Positions 46,627 through 53,993 of a DNA stretch of 64,000 nucleotides are shown here, piece by piece. Location: assembly GCF_001262505.1 (NCBI RefSeq), contig NZ_KQ410732.1:264760-328759 (forward strand), written 5' to 3'. How positions within the stretch are numbered: position 1 is the stretch's first letter; every line of letters starts with the position of its first letter. The notes below the pieces were generated by a model. That model did no database searches. It had not been told where the DNA came from and worked only from the letters and a program-made list of their open reading frames with translations. This stretch comes from Shinella sp. SUS2. GTDB taxonomy: Bacteria; Pseudomonadota; Alphaproteobacteria; Rhizobiales; Rhizobiaceae. Position numbers and translations under genes: made by a program.

Positions 46627-48105
46627 TTAGCGCAGCGGTACACCCTGCAAGGGCCAGATCAGCGTTGCGAAGACGACGAGCAGTCCGACGAACGGCACGA
46701 TCAGAATGGCGGCGAGGCGGAAGAGGTCGACCTGGCCGAAGGCCGGCGGATCCATGCCGCCGAAGAGCGCCACGGGCTTTGCCGACACCATCAGCGTCTG
46801 GCAGAAGCCGCTCGCCAGCGTGACGACCATGACGAGAGCGACGGGATCGGCGCCAAGGGCGGCGAGCGGCAGGGCGAGGGCGGGAATGAGCACTGTCGCC
46901 CGCGCCGTGCGGGAGGTGATGACGAGATGCGACAGCGTCGCGGCAATTGCCGCGAAGGCGATGACGAGGGCGGGCCAGGCCGCGATACCCTTGCCGGCAA
47001 GTCCGACCACCCGCTCGGCGAGCACGGCCGCCGTTCCGGTCTCGAGCAGCGCCTCGCCGATGACGAGCGTGCCGGCGAGGAACAGCAGGAGGTTCCATTC
47101 GACGCCCTTCAGCGCGGCCTTCAGGGAAAGGCCAGAAATGCGCTCGGTCGTCAGCAGCAGGGCGGTGGCAATGCCGATCAGCGCCATGCCGATGCCGTGG
47201 AGCTGCTGCGTTGCAAAAAGGAGGACCATTGCCGCGGCGATGGCGAGCACCGTCCACTGGCGCCGTGTCATGCGGGTAGGTGACGCTTCCGCGGCAGGGT
47301 GGGCAAGCGCCATGCTGCGCTCTTCGGGGCTCAGGAAGAGACGCAGCAGCGCCGCGCAGGCGATCAGCGAGCAGAGGAGGGAGAACGGGCCGGCGAGCGC
47401 GAGCCAGCCGAGGAAGTCGGGGCTTTCGCCACCCGTCTTCTTCATCATGTCGGTAGCGACGAGATGGGCGCCCGCGCCGATAAGCGATGCGCCGGCGGAC
47501 AGCAGGATGACGGAGGGAAAGAGCAGCGCCAATGCACGGTTCACCCGCCCGTTGCCGATGGCCGCCGACAGGCCGAGATAGACCGGTGCCAGCATGGCGG
47601 CGCGCGCCGAGGTGGAGGGAATGACGAAGGCGGTGGCGAAGATGAGGAGCGTCAGCGTCCAGAACAGGCTCTGCACGGTGTTGAGCCGGGCGAGCAGGCG
47701 CGCGATGACCTGTTCGACCACGCCGACCTGCCGCAGCACACCGGCAACGACGAAGGCCGCCAGCATCAGCCAGACGATATCGTTGCCGAGCGAGCGGTAA
47801 AGCACGTCCTCGTCGATGGCGCCGACGGCCGCCAGCACGGCCGCGCCGGCCAGCGCCACCGGCGTATCCGGCAGATCGAGAATAGTCCAGGCGGTGATTG
47901 CGGCGACGAAGACCGCAAGGGTCAGCCGCATAGGCAGCGTCAGGCCGTCGATCGCCAGGAAGATCAGCATGGCGCTGAAGGCGAGCACGATCGCCGCGAC
48001 GATCTGCTTGACGCGGGCGAGCGGGACGGTGGCTTGCGAAACCGGGGACGGTTCCCCACGCCGGGCGGCGTGGGGTGCGGGCGGGGCGATTGCATAAAGG
48101 GCCAA
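46627..48105 (-). CDS. SLC13/DASS-type anion permease
   Basis: About 492 residues from a TTG at 48105 that has AGGAGG seven bases upstream; the open frame further up is the antisense-like, low-complexity translation of the neighbouring gene. About twelve hydrophobic helices and the SLC13 duplicated SNT-like sites: STSARAAMLAPVYLGLSAAI in the first half and VITSRTARATVLIPALALPL in the second, where the usual Ser-Asn-Thr becomes Ser-Thr/Ser-Arg. Members import di- and tricarboxylates, sulfate or similar anions with sodium. It follows the Ser/Asn-repeat gene by 34 bases and is probably co-transcribed with it. Confidence 0.85.
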   Translation of the reverse strand: MALYAIAPPAPHAARRGEPSPVSQATVPLARVKQIVAAIVLAFSAMLIFLAIDGLTLPMRLTLAVFVAAITAWTILDLPDTPVALAGAAVLAAVGAIDEDVLYRSLGNDIVWLMLAAFVVAGVLRQVGVVEQVIARLLARLNTVQSLFWTLTLLIFATAFVIPSTSARAAMLAPVYLGLSAAIGNGRVNRALALLFPSVILLSAGASLIGAGAHLVATDMMKKTGGESPDFLGWLALAGPFSLLCSLIACAALLRLFLSPEERSMALAHPAAEASPTRMTRRQWTVLAIAAAMVLLFATQQLHGIGMALIGIATALLLTTERISGLSLKAALKGVEWNLLLFLAGTLVIGEALLETGTAAVLAERVVGLAGKGIAAWPALVIAFAAIAATLSHLVITSRTARATVLIPALALPLAALGADPVALVMVVTLASGFCQTLMVSAKPVALFGGMDPPAFGQVDLFRLAAILIVPFVGLLVVFATLIWPLQGVPLR

Positions 48106-48139
48106 GATCTGCCCTCCTTTCGGTCTTTCAGGCGGGGTC

Positions 48140-48499
48140 TCAATCGTCGTCGGACGAAGAGTTCGACGAGGAGTTCGAGCTCGAATCGCTCGAGGAGTTG
48201 GAAGAGCTGTTCGAGGAGGAATTGCTCGACGAATTGGAACTCGAATTGGAGTTGGAGTTCCGCGAGGAATTCGACGAGCTGTTGGAGCTGCTGTTGGAGC
48301 TGCTGTTGGAATTGCGGTTGGAACTCCAGCTGCCCCGGCGGTCGTCGTCCCGGTCACGATAGGCGCGACTGTGGTGCGCCTTGTTGCTGCGCGTCATCTT
48401 CTGCAGGAACCGCTGGACCGGATCGTCCGCGACGGCAGGGGCCGGCGCTGCCGCACCGACCACGAGGAAGGTGCCGAGGATTGCGATGAGTTTCTTCAT
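48140..48499 (-). CDS. Exported Ser/Asn-repeat low-complexity protein
   Basis: 119 residues with a signal peptide (KKLIAILGTFLVVGAAAPAP), then a short charged region (about 28-58, SNKAHHSRAYRDRDDDRRGS). The last 60 residues are almost only Ser and Asn in an NSSS-type four-residue repeat, ending in three Asp. AAAGGAG precedes the start. No known domain. It is preceded by an ECF-type promoter and followed closely by the permease gene. The opposite strand carries a frame of Glu/Leu repeats that is a by-product of the repeat. Confidence 0.75.
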   Translation of the reverse strand: MKKLIAILGTFLVVGAAAPAPAVADDPVQRFLQKMTRSNKAHHSRAYRDRDDDRRGSWSSNRNSNSSSNSSSNSSSNSSRNSNSNSSSNSSSNSSSNSSSNSSSDSSSNSSSNSSSDDD

Positions 48500-48538
48500 G
48501 GCATGTCTCCTTTGAATGACAGCCTTGCCGGCTGCAAA

Positions 48539-48568
48539 GGAGGAACGGCGGGATAGGGTGTCTATTCC
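48539..48568 (-). promoter_or_regulatory. ECF-type promoter of the Ser/Asn-repeat gene
   Basis: On the minus strand: GGAATAGAC (48560-48568) and CGTTCCTCC (48539-48547), with 16 bases between GGAAT and CGTT. A run of seven T lies just upstream. Confidence 0.75.
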
Positions 48569-48677
48569 CAAAAAAACGAAATATTTTTCAATTGCATAGA
48601 TCGTTTTTTCGTCCATGCGGCATCGCCGCCGCTGCATGCGCAACGGCGGTGAAAGGGCAGTTTTCGTCTTCTGCGGG

Positions 48678-49394
48678 CTATCGCTGTGCGCGTGCGAACT
48701 TGCGGTACCAGCCGTCGGCAGCGAGTGTCTTGCGTAGGATCGTCTTGCGGACCGTGCCCTCCGCCTCGCACTCGGCGCGGATGTCAGCGTCGAGGTCGGA
48801 GGTTTCGCGGCGGAAGGGGATGACCTGTACGAGGGGCGTGCCGCGTTCGAGCACATGCAGGCCGTCCTCGCCGGTGGCGAAGAAGGGGAAGTGGATTTCC
48901 GACTGGTAGGTATCGGTGTCGACGACGCCGGCCACGACCTCGAAGACGCCGTTCGCCCGGTTAAGCGGCGGCACGAAGAGGCAGCTCCAGCCCGGCGGCG
49001 TGCGGATGGTCCAGTAGTTGTGGAACTTGCAGGGCGGCAGGGGCTCGCGCGGATTGCCGGCGACCTGGTGGCTCGCATGGTTGCTGACCAGCGTGCGATC
49101 GAAATCCCAGCCGCAATCCACGGTCCTGCCGCCATCGGATATCTCCATGCGGACCGTGCCGGAAAGCCCGATCACCCATCCCGCCGCCATGGCGTCGAGA
49201 AAGGGCATGCAACGTTTCACCGTCAGGCCGCTGTTCGTCGGAGAGACATGGGCGGCATCGACGGGTGGCAGCTTGCGGAACCAGTCGGGCAGGGCCGTCT
49301 TGGCGCGCACCGGGGCGGGGATGACACCCTCGTCCTCCTTGCTGCAGAGGAAGGTCAGCCGGGGCTGCGGTTTCTTCAGAAGGGCGAGTGCCAT
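48678..49394 (-). CDS. Hypothetical protein (possibly DUF6065)
   Basis: 238 residues, ATG at 49394 with GAGGAGAAC upstream. No signal peptide or membrane helix. Conserved-looking stretches are FLCSKEDEGVIPAP, TALPDWFRKLPP, DAMAAGWVIGLS, FHNYWTIRTPPGWSCLFVPP and SEIHFPFFATGEDGLHVLER. From memory these recall DUF6065 proteins, whose function is unknown and which are sometimes near peptide-modification genes. It carries its own ECF-type promoter and is thus likely part of the local sigma-factor regulon. Confidence 0.7.
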   Translation of the reverse strand: MALALLKKPQPRLTFLCSKEDEGVIPAPVRAKTALPDWFRKLPPVDAAHVSPTNSGLTVKRCMPFLDAMAAGWVIGLSGTVRMEISDGGRTVDCGWDFDRTLVSNHASHQVAGNPREPLPPCKFHNYWTIRTPPGWSCLFVPPLNRANGVFEVVAGVVDTDTYQSEIHFPFFATGEDGLHVLERGTPLVQVIPFRRETSDLDADIRAECEAEGTVRKTILRKTLAADGWYRKFARAQR

Positions 49395-49421
49395 CGCTGT
49401 TCTCCTCATCGTTCGATTGAA

Positions 49422-49451
49422 GGAGGAACGGCGCCGGCCGCAGTCTATTCC
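49422..49451 (-). promoter_or_regulatory. ECF-type promoter of the hypothetical gene
   Basis: On the minus strand: GGAATAGAC (49443-49451) and CGTTCCTCC (49422-49430), GGAAT and CGTT again 16 bases apart. The downstream start codon is at 49394. Confidence 0.75.
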
Positions 49452-49474
49452 CGGCATCCCGAAAAAATGCCGGG
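49450..49474 (-). terminator. Hairpin between two minus-strand genes
   Basis: CCCGGCAT and ATGCCGGG form a perfect 8-base stem around a nine-base loop that holds the A/T run. It lies after the DUF6958-like gene and abuts the -35 box of the next promoter. Confidence 0.45.
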
Positions 49475-49483
49475 AGATGCCGT

Positions 49484-49792
49484 TCAGCCGGCCACAGCGG
49501 CAGCAAGGCGGTAGAGCTGCACCGGCTTGCGCGGTGCACGCCGGATGACGCCCTTCGCCTCAAGGTCGAGTTGCACGGCCTTCATCCACCAGCCCGCCTT
49601 CTGCCGCTCCGGAAAATCCGCTTCCGAGAGGAAGGGCAGGAGGGCGGCCTGGGCCTCCGCCACCGTCATGCCGGGCGCGGTGTCCGGCAGGGCGGTGAGA
49701 AGCGCCTTGCGCATCGCCATGTATTTCGTGTGGTCCACCCGCTCCGTGCGGCCGGGAATGTTGATGTTCTCGATTTCGATTTTCTCAGGCAT
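49484..49792 (-). CDS. Small conserved protein (DUF6958-like)
   Basis: 102 residues, ATG at 49792. EKIEIENINIPGRTERVD, then KYMAMRKALLTALPD, AGWWMKAVQLDLEAKGVI and a basic end. The second half looks like a winged-helix-type small domain. I believe this is the DUF6958 family; no function is known. It overlaps the preceding GFA-like gene by eight bases, so the two are translated together. Confidence 0.65.
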   Translation of the reverse strand: MPEKIEIENINIPGRTERVDHTKYMAMRKALLTALPDTAPGMTVAEAQAALLPFLSEADFPERQKAGWWMKAVQLDLEAKGVIRRAPRKPVQLYRLAAAVAG

Positions 49793-50321
49793 CGACGGTT
49801 CCTCCCACGGTGATTTTCGGATTGCGGAAGCCCATGGCGATCCATGCCGCCAGAAGCTTGGCATAGAAGGCGACGGTATGGGTCTTGAGGTTCGGCATGT
49901 CGGCCGGCAGGCCGGACGTATTGGCAAGGTCGCCGGTCATCGTGCGGAACGTCGCCTTCGGCCGTGCCGCCTCCGGCCACAGATGCAGGTAGAGGCTCAG
50001 CCAGTGCGCGCCCTTCATCTCCAGGAAAACAGGTGTGTTGCAGCAGGTCGCGATCACCCGGCGCGAGCCAGCGCCGGGGGAGAGGCGAAACTCCCGGAGG
50101 GTTTCCGCGCCGGAGAGGAACTGTATCCGGTCCTTGCGGTACTCCGCCGCGGGTGTCGCCTGGTAGGCGGTCAGTGTGTTCTTCGCGCCGGGAAGGGCGG
50201 CGAGCCTGCCGGCGGCGGCCCGGCAGCTGTTGCACAGGCACTCCGAAACGAGGATCGGGTCTCCCCGCAGTTCAAGGCATGTCCGCCCGCAGGCGCAGCC
50301 GATCAGGGTCGTTCTCATCAT
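49785..50321 (-). CDS. GFA/CENP-V-fold zinc protein (DUF6151-like)
   Basis: 178 residues from the ATG pair at 50318-50321. The zinc-binding Cys pattern of the glutathione-dependent formaldehyde-activating (GFA) fold is present: GCACGRTCLELRG, then ECLCNSCRAAAG, and later ATCCNTPVF. The C-terminal half is longer than in plain GFA proteins. It begins inside the end of the TetR gene (about 50 bases overlap), so it is likely one transcript with tetR and the DUF6958-like gene. Possibly involved in aldehyde or thiol chemistry; not established. Confidence 0.7.
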   Translation of the reverse strand: MMRTTLIGCACGRTCLELRGDPILVSECLCNSCRAAAGRLAALPGAKNTLTAYQATPAAEYRKDRIQFLSGAETLREFRLSPGAGSRRVIATCCNTPVFLEMKGAHWLSLYLHLWPEAARPKATFRTMTGDLANTSGLPADMPNLKTHTVAFYAKLLAAWIAMGFRNPKITVGGTVDA

Positions 50322-50952
50322 GCGCGTCATCCTCCATGGCGTTGAACAGGTGTCGTATGTATCGCTCCAGATGATCGAGGCTTTCGCGCGCGAGCACGGG
50401 GTCGTTGCCGGCCTTGGCAAGGACGAAACCGCCCTGCAGCACGGCCTGCATGTGCCGTGCCAGACTGTCGGCCGACCAGTCCGCGGCGATGCCGCGCTCT
50501 TGCCGCGCCGTCTCGATATCGGCCTCCAGCGTCGCCGTGTGACCGAAGATGCTGCGGCCGCAGGCGTCGCGAATATCGGGCGCGCTCGCGTGCACCTCCT
50601 GCGCCATCGTTCCGACGAGGCAGGTGAAATCCTTCAGCGCGCCCGTGATGATCGCCTTGCGGAACGCCACATAGGCAAGGACCCGGGCGAGGGCGTCGTT
50701 CGGCGCATGATAGGGCGCGGCTGCAAAATAGGCCGTCGTCGTCTCCGTCCAGAACTCTGCAACCGCCACGCCCAGCGCCTCCTTGCTGGCGAAGTGATGG
50801 AAGAAGGCGCCCTTGGTGACGTCGGCTGCCTTGCAGAGATCATCGACGCTCGTTGCGGCAAATCCCTTCTCGCGGATGATGTCGCGGGCCGCCTCGAGGA
50901 GCCGGGTTCGTGCATTGCCGCGTTCGGGGGCGTGTTTGGTCGGTCTGGACAT
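50272..50952 (-). CDS. TetR/AcrR-family transcriptional regulator
   Basis: 226 residues. The TetR domain (about 12-60) is RTRLLEAARDIIREKGFAAT with CKAADVTKGAFFHHFASKEA. The C-terminal domain resembles the TetR_C group of regulators that sense small electrophiles or lipids, with FTCLVGTMAQEVHA. A 22-base inverted repeat covers its own promoter, so it is self-repressed. It probably also controls the GFA-like and DUF6958-like genes fused to it by overlaps. Confidence 0.9.
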   Translation of the reverse strand: MSRPTKHAPERGNARTRLLEAARDIIREKGFAATSVDDLCKAADVTKGAFFHHFASKEALGVAVAEFWTETTTAYFAAAPYHAPNDALARVLAYVAFRKAIITGALKDFTCLVGTMAQEVHASAPDIRDACGRSIFGHTATLEADIETARQERGIAADWSADSLARHMQAVLQGGFVLAKAGNDPVLARESLDHLERYIRHLFNAMEDDAHDENDPDRLRLRADMP

Positions 50953-50959
50953 GCTGGTA

Positions 50960-50981
50960 ACATACCATACGGTTGGTATGT
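50960..50981 (-). promoter_or_regulatory. TetR autoregulatory operator
   Basis: ACATACC (50960-50966) and GGTATGT (50975-50981) are perfect inverted arms eight bases apart, eight bases before the tetR start. On the minus strand TTGACA (50981-50986) touches the outer arm, so the operator fills the space between the -35 box and the coding start. Confidence 0.75.
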
Positions 50982-50987
50982 GTCAAG

Positions 50988-51009
50988 AATAGATTGATAT
51001 CAATCTATT
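50988..51009. repeat. 22-base perfect palindrome
   Basis: Arms AATAGATTGAT and ATCAATCTATT meet without a spacer. It lies beside the TetR operator in a 253-base gap between two minus-strand genes. No gene start on the other side explains it. Confidence 0.6.
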
Positions 51010-51026
51010 TGGCTGTGCCGTCCCCT

Positions 51027-51044
51027 ATGCCCTGAGCAGGGCAT
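51027..51044. other. Small hairpin in the gap upstream of tetR
   Basis: ATGCCCTG and CAGGGCAT pair perfectly around AG. The rest of the gap up to 51205 holds a second G/C-rich hairpin (GGCTCCTTCCC/GGGAGGAGCC, about 51149-51175) behind the anti-sigma gene. Nothing else is recognised there. Confidence 0.35.
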
Positions 51045-51205
51045 CACGTCCAAAACGCCTTGTCTGCCGGCCTTTCCGATGTGGGAGCGGAGCCGTTCGG
51101 GGCCTTATGACTTGTCGATTTTCGATCTGCCGCAAACTGCAGGCAAGGCTCCTTCCCTTGTTGGGAGGAGCCGCCGGCCGCCCGGAAGGCGGTATAAGTA
51201 GTTTT

Positions 51206-51946
51206 TCAGGGAGAAAGCGCCTTGCGCTCCTCTTCGGCCGAAAGCGGCGCGCCTGCCTGGATGGAGGCGAGGTAGGCGTCGACGGTCTCCTGTGCGGAGG
51301 CGGGCACGTAGCCTTCGGCCTGCGGCGTCGTCAGCGCGAGCCGCGTGGTCCACGCGCCGTCCTGACGGCAGGCAACGGTCTGTGTGTTGCTTGCCGGCTG
51401 TGTCAGCCGGTATTCCCGGCAGAGCTCGCCGCGCTCGTCGCGGAAGGTGGCGACGACATGCAGCACGGAAGTGCCGAGCGTCACGTCCCGGCCGGATGCC
51501 TCACGATCGAGGGCGGCGGCGATCTCCGCGCCGGAATCCGTCGCTGAAGGGCCCATGCGCCCGAGCGTGAAGCCGACGACGCCGGTGATGACGGCGACGA
51601 GGCTCGCCGCGATCGGCATCATCCACGACCGCGCCACCGGCCGGACGGGCTCCGGATGTGGCCTTGCGGGGAAGGAGACGACATTGTCCTGCGGCGGTGC
51701 TGATTTCTGTCCCGCCTCCTGCACCATGCGCTGCACCGCAACGGTCAGTGCTTCCGGCACCGGCTCGTCGATCAGCGGCTTGAGGGTGTCGCCGACCAGA
51801 CGGCGGCTGTCGAAAAAGACGGCGAGCCGTTCGGCGAGGGCCTCGTCGTCGGCGAGCGCCTCTTCCAGGGCGAGGCTCTGCGCCTCGTCCAGTTCGCCAT
51901 CGGCAAACGCCATCAATGTTTCGTCGTCGAATTCCTGTTTGCTCAT
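51206..51946 (-). CDS. Membrane anti-sigma factor
   Basis: 246 residues, encoded directly after the ECF sigma factor with an ATGA overlap. The N-terminal 60 residues (DDETLMAFADGELDEAQS) are the sigma-binding part; the zinc motif HxxxCxxC seen in many such proteins is absent. One membrane helix (about 110-130, MMPIAASLVAVITGVVGFTL) divides it from a C-terminal exported domain with two Cys that could sense the periplasm. It should hold the sigma factor inactive until a signal arrives. Confidence 0.88.
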   Translation of the reverse strand: MSKQEFDDETLMAFADGELDEAQSLALEEALADDEALAERLAVFFDSRRLVGDTLKPLIDEPVPEALTVAVQRMVQEAGQKSAPPQDNVVSFPARPHPEPVRPVARSWMMPIAASLVAVITGVVGFTLGRMGPSATDSGAEIAAALDREASGRDVTLGTSVLHVVATFRDERGELCREYRLTQPASNTQTVACRQDGAWTTRLALTTPQAEGYVPASAQETVDAYLASIQAGAPLSAEEERKALSP

Positions 51947-52485
51947 AGAACGCCGCCTTTCGTATCGGACGAACGCCCGTCGCTGAAACTTATTCCCGTG
52001 AGCTCCATCAAATTTTTCCGTGCGCGGGCAAGGCGGCTCATCACCGTGCCGATCGGAATGGCCAGCACTTCCGCGGCATCGCGGTAGCTCATGTCCTCCA
52101 CGCAGACCAGAACCAGCACTTCGCGCTGTTCCGTCGGCAGCTTCTGCAAGGCAGCGGCCACGCCGGCGAGGTCCATGCGCGCATAGGCGGCCGCCTCGCC
52201 CGAGGGCACGGAGACGTCGAGCGCCTCGTCGATGTCGTCATGCGGGCCGGCCGTCTTCTGGCGGCGCAGGTGGTCGATCCACAGATTGCGCAGGATGCGG
52301 AACATCCACGCGTCGAAGCGGCTGTCGGGTGCAAAGCTGTCTGCGGCGAGGATCGCCCGCTCGCAGGCGGCCTGCACCAGGTCGTCGGCCAGTTCCCGTG
52401 AACGGCAGAGAGAAATCGCAAAACGTCTGAGGTTCGGCAGGAAGGCCACAAGCCGTTCCGGCACCGTCGGCATGGTGTTCGTCAT
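51943..52485 (-). CDS. ECF-type RNA polymerase sigma factor
   Basis: About 180 residues. Region 2 is visible as LCRSRELADDLVQAACERAI and FDAWMFRILRNLWIDHLRRQ; region 4 as LPTEQREVLVLVCVEDMSYR with AIPIGTVMSRLARARKNL. No C-terminal extension. The ATG at 52485 is chosen; ones at 52473 and 52506 are possible. Promoters of the form GGAAT-N16-CGTT/A around it are its likely targets. On the minus strand before it, a weak TTGAT-N16-CGTT can be read, which could be self-control. Confidence 0.92.
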   Translation of the reverse strand: MTNTMPTVPERLVAFLPNLRRFAISLCRSRELADDLVQAACERAILAADSFAPDSRFDAWMFRILRNLWIDHLRRQKTAGPHDDIDEALDVSVPSGEAAAYARMDLAGVAAALQKLPTEQREVLVLVCVEDMSYRDAAEVLAIPIGTVMSRLARARKNLMELTGISFSDGRSSDTKGGVL

Positions 52486-52506
52486 GCAATTTCTTTGGCA
52501 CGCCAT

Positions 52507-52533
52507 GGAATAAGCTGTCGAGTCAAACGTATG
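52507..52533 (+). promoter_or_regulatory. ECF-type promoter of the S8 protease gene
   Basis: GGAAT (52507-52511), 16 bases, CGTATG (52528-52533). Spacing and -35 are the same as the three minus-strand promoters of this block; the -10 is CGTA instead of CGTT. It lies between the divergent sigma-factor and protease genes. Confidence 0.65.
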
Positions 52534-52595
52534 TCAGGGATGACTATCAACAGAAGGTGGCACCGATGAACCGGTGTCGCCACGGGAGACGGACC

Positions 52596-53993
52596 ATGCC
52601 GAGCCGCCTTATGGACAGAACCGTACGCCTTTCCCTCCTCGCTGCGCTGGTCATGGCCGGGGTCGTTGCCCTGCCTGCGCCGCAAGGTAGCCTGGCGCCG
52701 GGCGTGGCCATGGCCCTTGCCGACGACGACGACGGCGACGACGGTGATGACGATGACGACGGCGGCAGCAGCCATCGCGGCGGCCGCGGGGATGACCGCC
52801 GCATGGAGACGCCGCGTATCCTGCGCCCGCTGTTCTCCCGTCCCGAGCGCGAGGTCCGGCGCGCGCCCGTGCGCCGGCCGGTCGTGGTGCCGGAGCGGGC
52901 GCAGAACGAGATCGTCGCGGCGGGCCTCGATGAGGGCGCGCTTGCCGGCCTGACACAGGACGGCTTCGTCATCGACAGCCGCATCGAGGTCGCGCTGGTC
53001 GGCGGCGAGATGGTTCGCCTCATCGTTCCCCGGGGCATGACCCTCGAGGCTGCGCGCGCTGCCGTCTCGGCCCGCAGTGCCACTGCGGCGGTGGATTTCA
53101 ACCATTTCTACCAGCCGCAGGCGGCAGAGGCCGAAAAGGCGGCCTGCGTGCGGGAAAGCTGCGGCCTGGTGCGCCACATGGTCGGCTGGCCGACCGGAGG
53201 TGACGGCAGCGGCATGGCCTGCCTGAAGCCGCAACGCATCGGCCTCATCGACACGGCGATCAATGCCGACCATGCCGTTCTGGCGAAGGCGCGGCTGGAG
53301 GTGCTCAGCCTTGGCGACGAAAAGGGTGCGGCATCGGGCGAGCAGCACGGCACGGCCGTCGCGGCCCTGCTGGTCGGCGCACCCGGCAGCCGCGTGCCGG
53401 GCCTGCTGCCCGAGGCCGAGGTCGTCGCCGTGGATGCTTTCCAGCGTTTTCGCAAGACCGCCGACATCGCCAATGTCTACGACCTCGTACGTGCGCTCGA
53501 CCTTCTCGTCCAGCGTGACATCCGGGTCGTCAACCTAAGCCTCACGGGTCCGGCCAATATGCTGCTGGAGCGGGCGGTGGCGGCCGCCGCCAGCCGGGGG
53601 ATCATCATGGTTGCCGCTGCCGGCAATGACGGGCCGAATGCCGAGCCGGTCTATCCCGCCGCCTATGAGCACGTGATCGCCGTGACGGCGGTCGACAAGG
53701 CGCGCAATCCCTATCGCCGCGCAGTGCGGGGGGACCATATCGATATCGCGGCGCCCGGCGTCGGCGTGTGGACGGCGGCGTCGGTTTCCGGTGCAAGGCA
53801 GAAGAGCGGCACCTCGTTCGCCGCCCCCTTCGTCACCGCTGCCGTCTCCGTTCTCCTGACCGCCAAGCCCGGCCTTTCGCCGGACGCGGTCGAGGCGGAG
53901 CTGATGAAATCCGCCGAGGACATCGGCAAGCCCGGCAAGGATGCCGTCTACGGCTGGGGATTGCTCAACGCCCGCGCGTTGTGCGGAACCTAG
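52596..53993 (+). CDS. Exported subtilisin-like (S8) serine protease
   Basis: 465 residues from the ATG at 52596 (GGGAGACGG upstream). A signal peptide (LSLLAALVMAGVVALPAPQG) is followed by a run of about fifteen Asp/Gly residues and a Ser/Arg-rich linker. The peptidase domain (about 200-460) has Asp219 in GLIDTAIN, His251 in GEQHGTAVA, the oxyanion Asn344 in AAAGNDGPN and Ser407 in SGTSFAAPF, so it should be active. The segment before it may be a propeptide. It is divergent from the ECF sigma gene and its promoter resembles the ECF type. The end overlaps the convergent nadE-like gene by four bases. Confidence 0.9.
   Translation: MPSRLMDRTVRLSLLAALVMAGVVALPAPQGSLAPGVAMALADDDDGDDGDDDDDGGSSHRGGRGDDRRMETPRILRPLFSRPEREVRRAPVRRPVVVPERAQNEIVAAGLDEGALAGLTQDGFVIDSRIEVALVGGEMVRLIVPRGMTLEAARAAVSARSATAAVDFNHFYQPQAAEAEKAACVRESCGLVRHMVGWPTGGDGSGMACLKPQRIGLIDTAINADHAVLAKARLEVLSLGDEKGAASGEQHGTAVAALLVGAPGSRVPGLLPEAEVVAVDAFQRFRKTADIANVYDLVRALDLLVQRDIRVVNLSLTGPANMLLERAVAAAASRGIIMVAAAGNDGPNAEPVYPAAYEHVIAVTAVDKARNPYRRAVRGDHIDIAAPGVGVWTAASVSGARQKSGTSFAAPFVTAAVSVLLTAKPGLSPDAVEAELMKSAEDIGKPGKDAVYGWGLLNARALCGT

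Noticed and set aside
48140..48340. Repetitive DNA considered as a CRISPR array
   Set aside because: The unit is about 12 bases, in frame, without unique spacers, and encodes a low-complexity protein.
48075..48362. Acidic Glu/Leu-repeat open frame opposite the Ser/Asn-repeat gene
   Set aside because: It is a by-product of the repeat; it lacks a convincing start and ribosome site, while the other strand has a signal peptide, a good ribosome site and a promoter.
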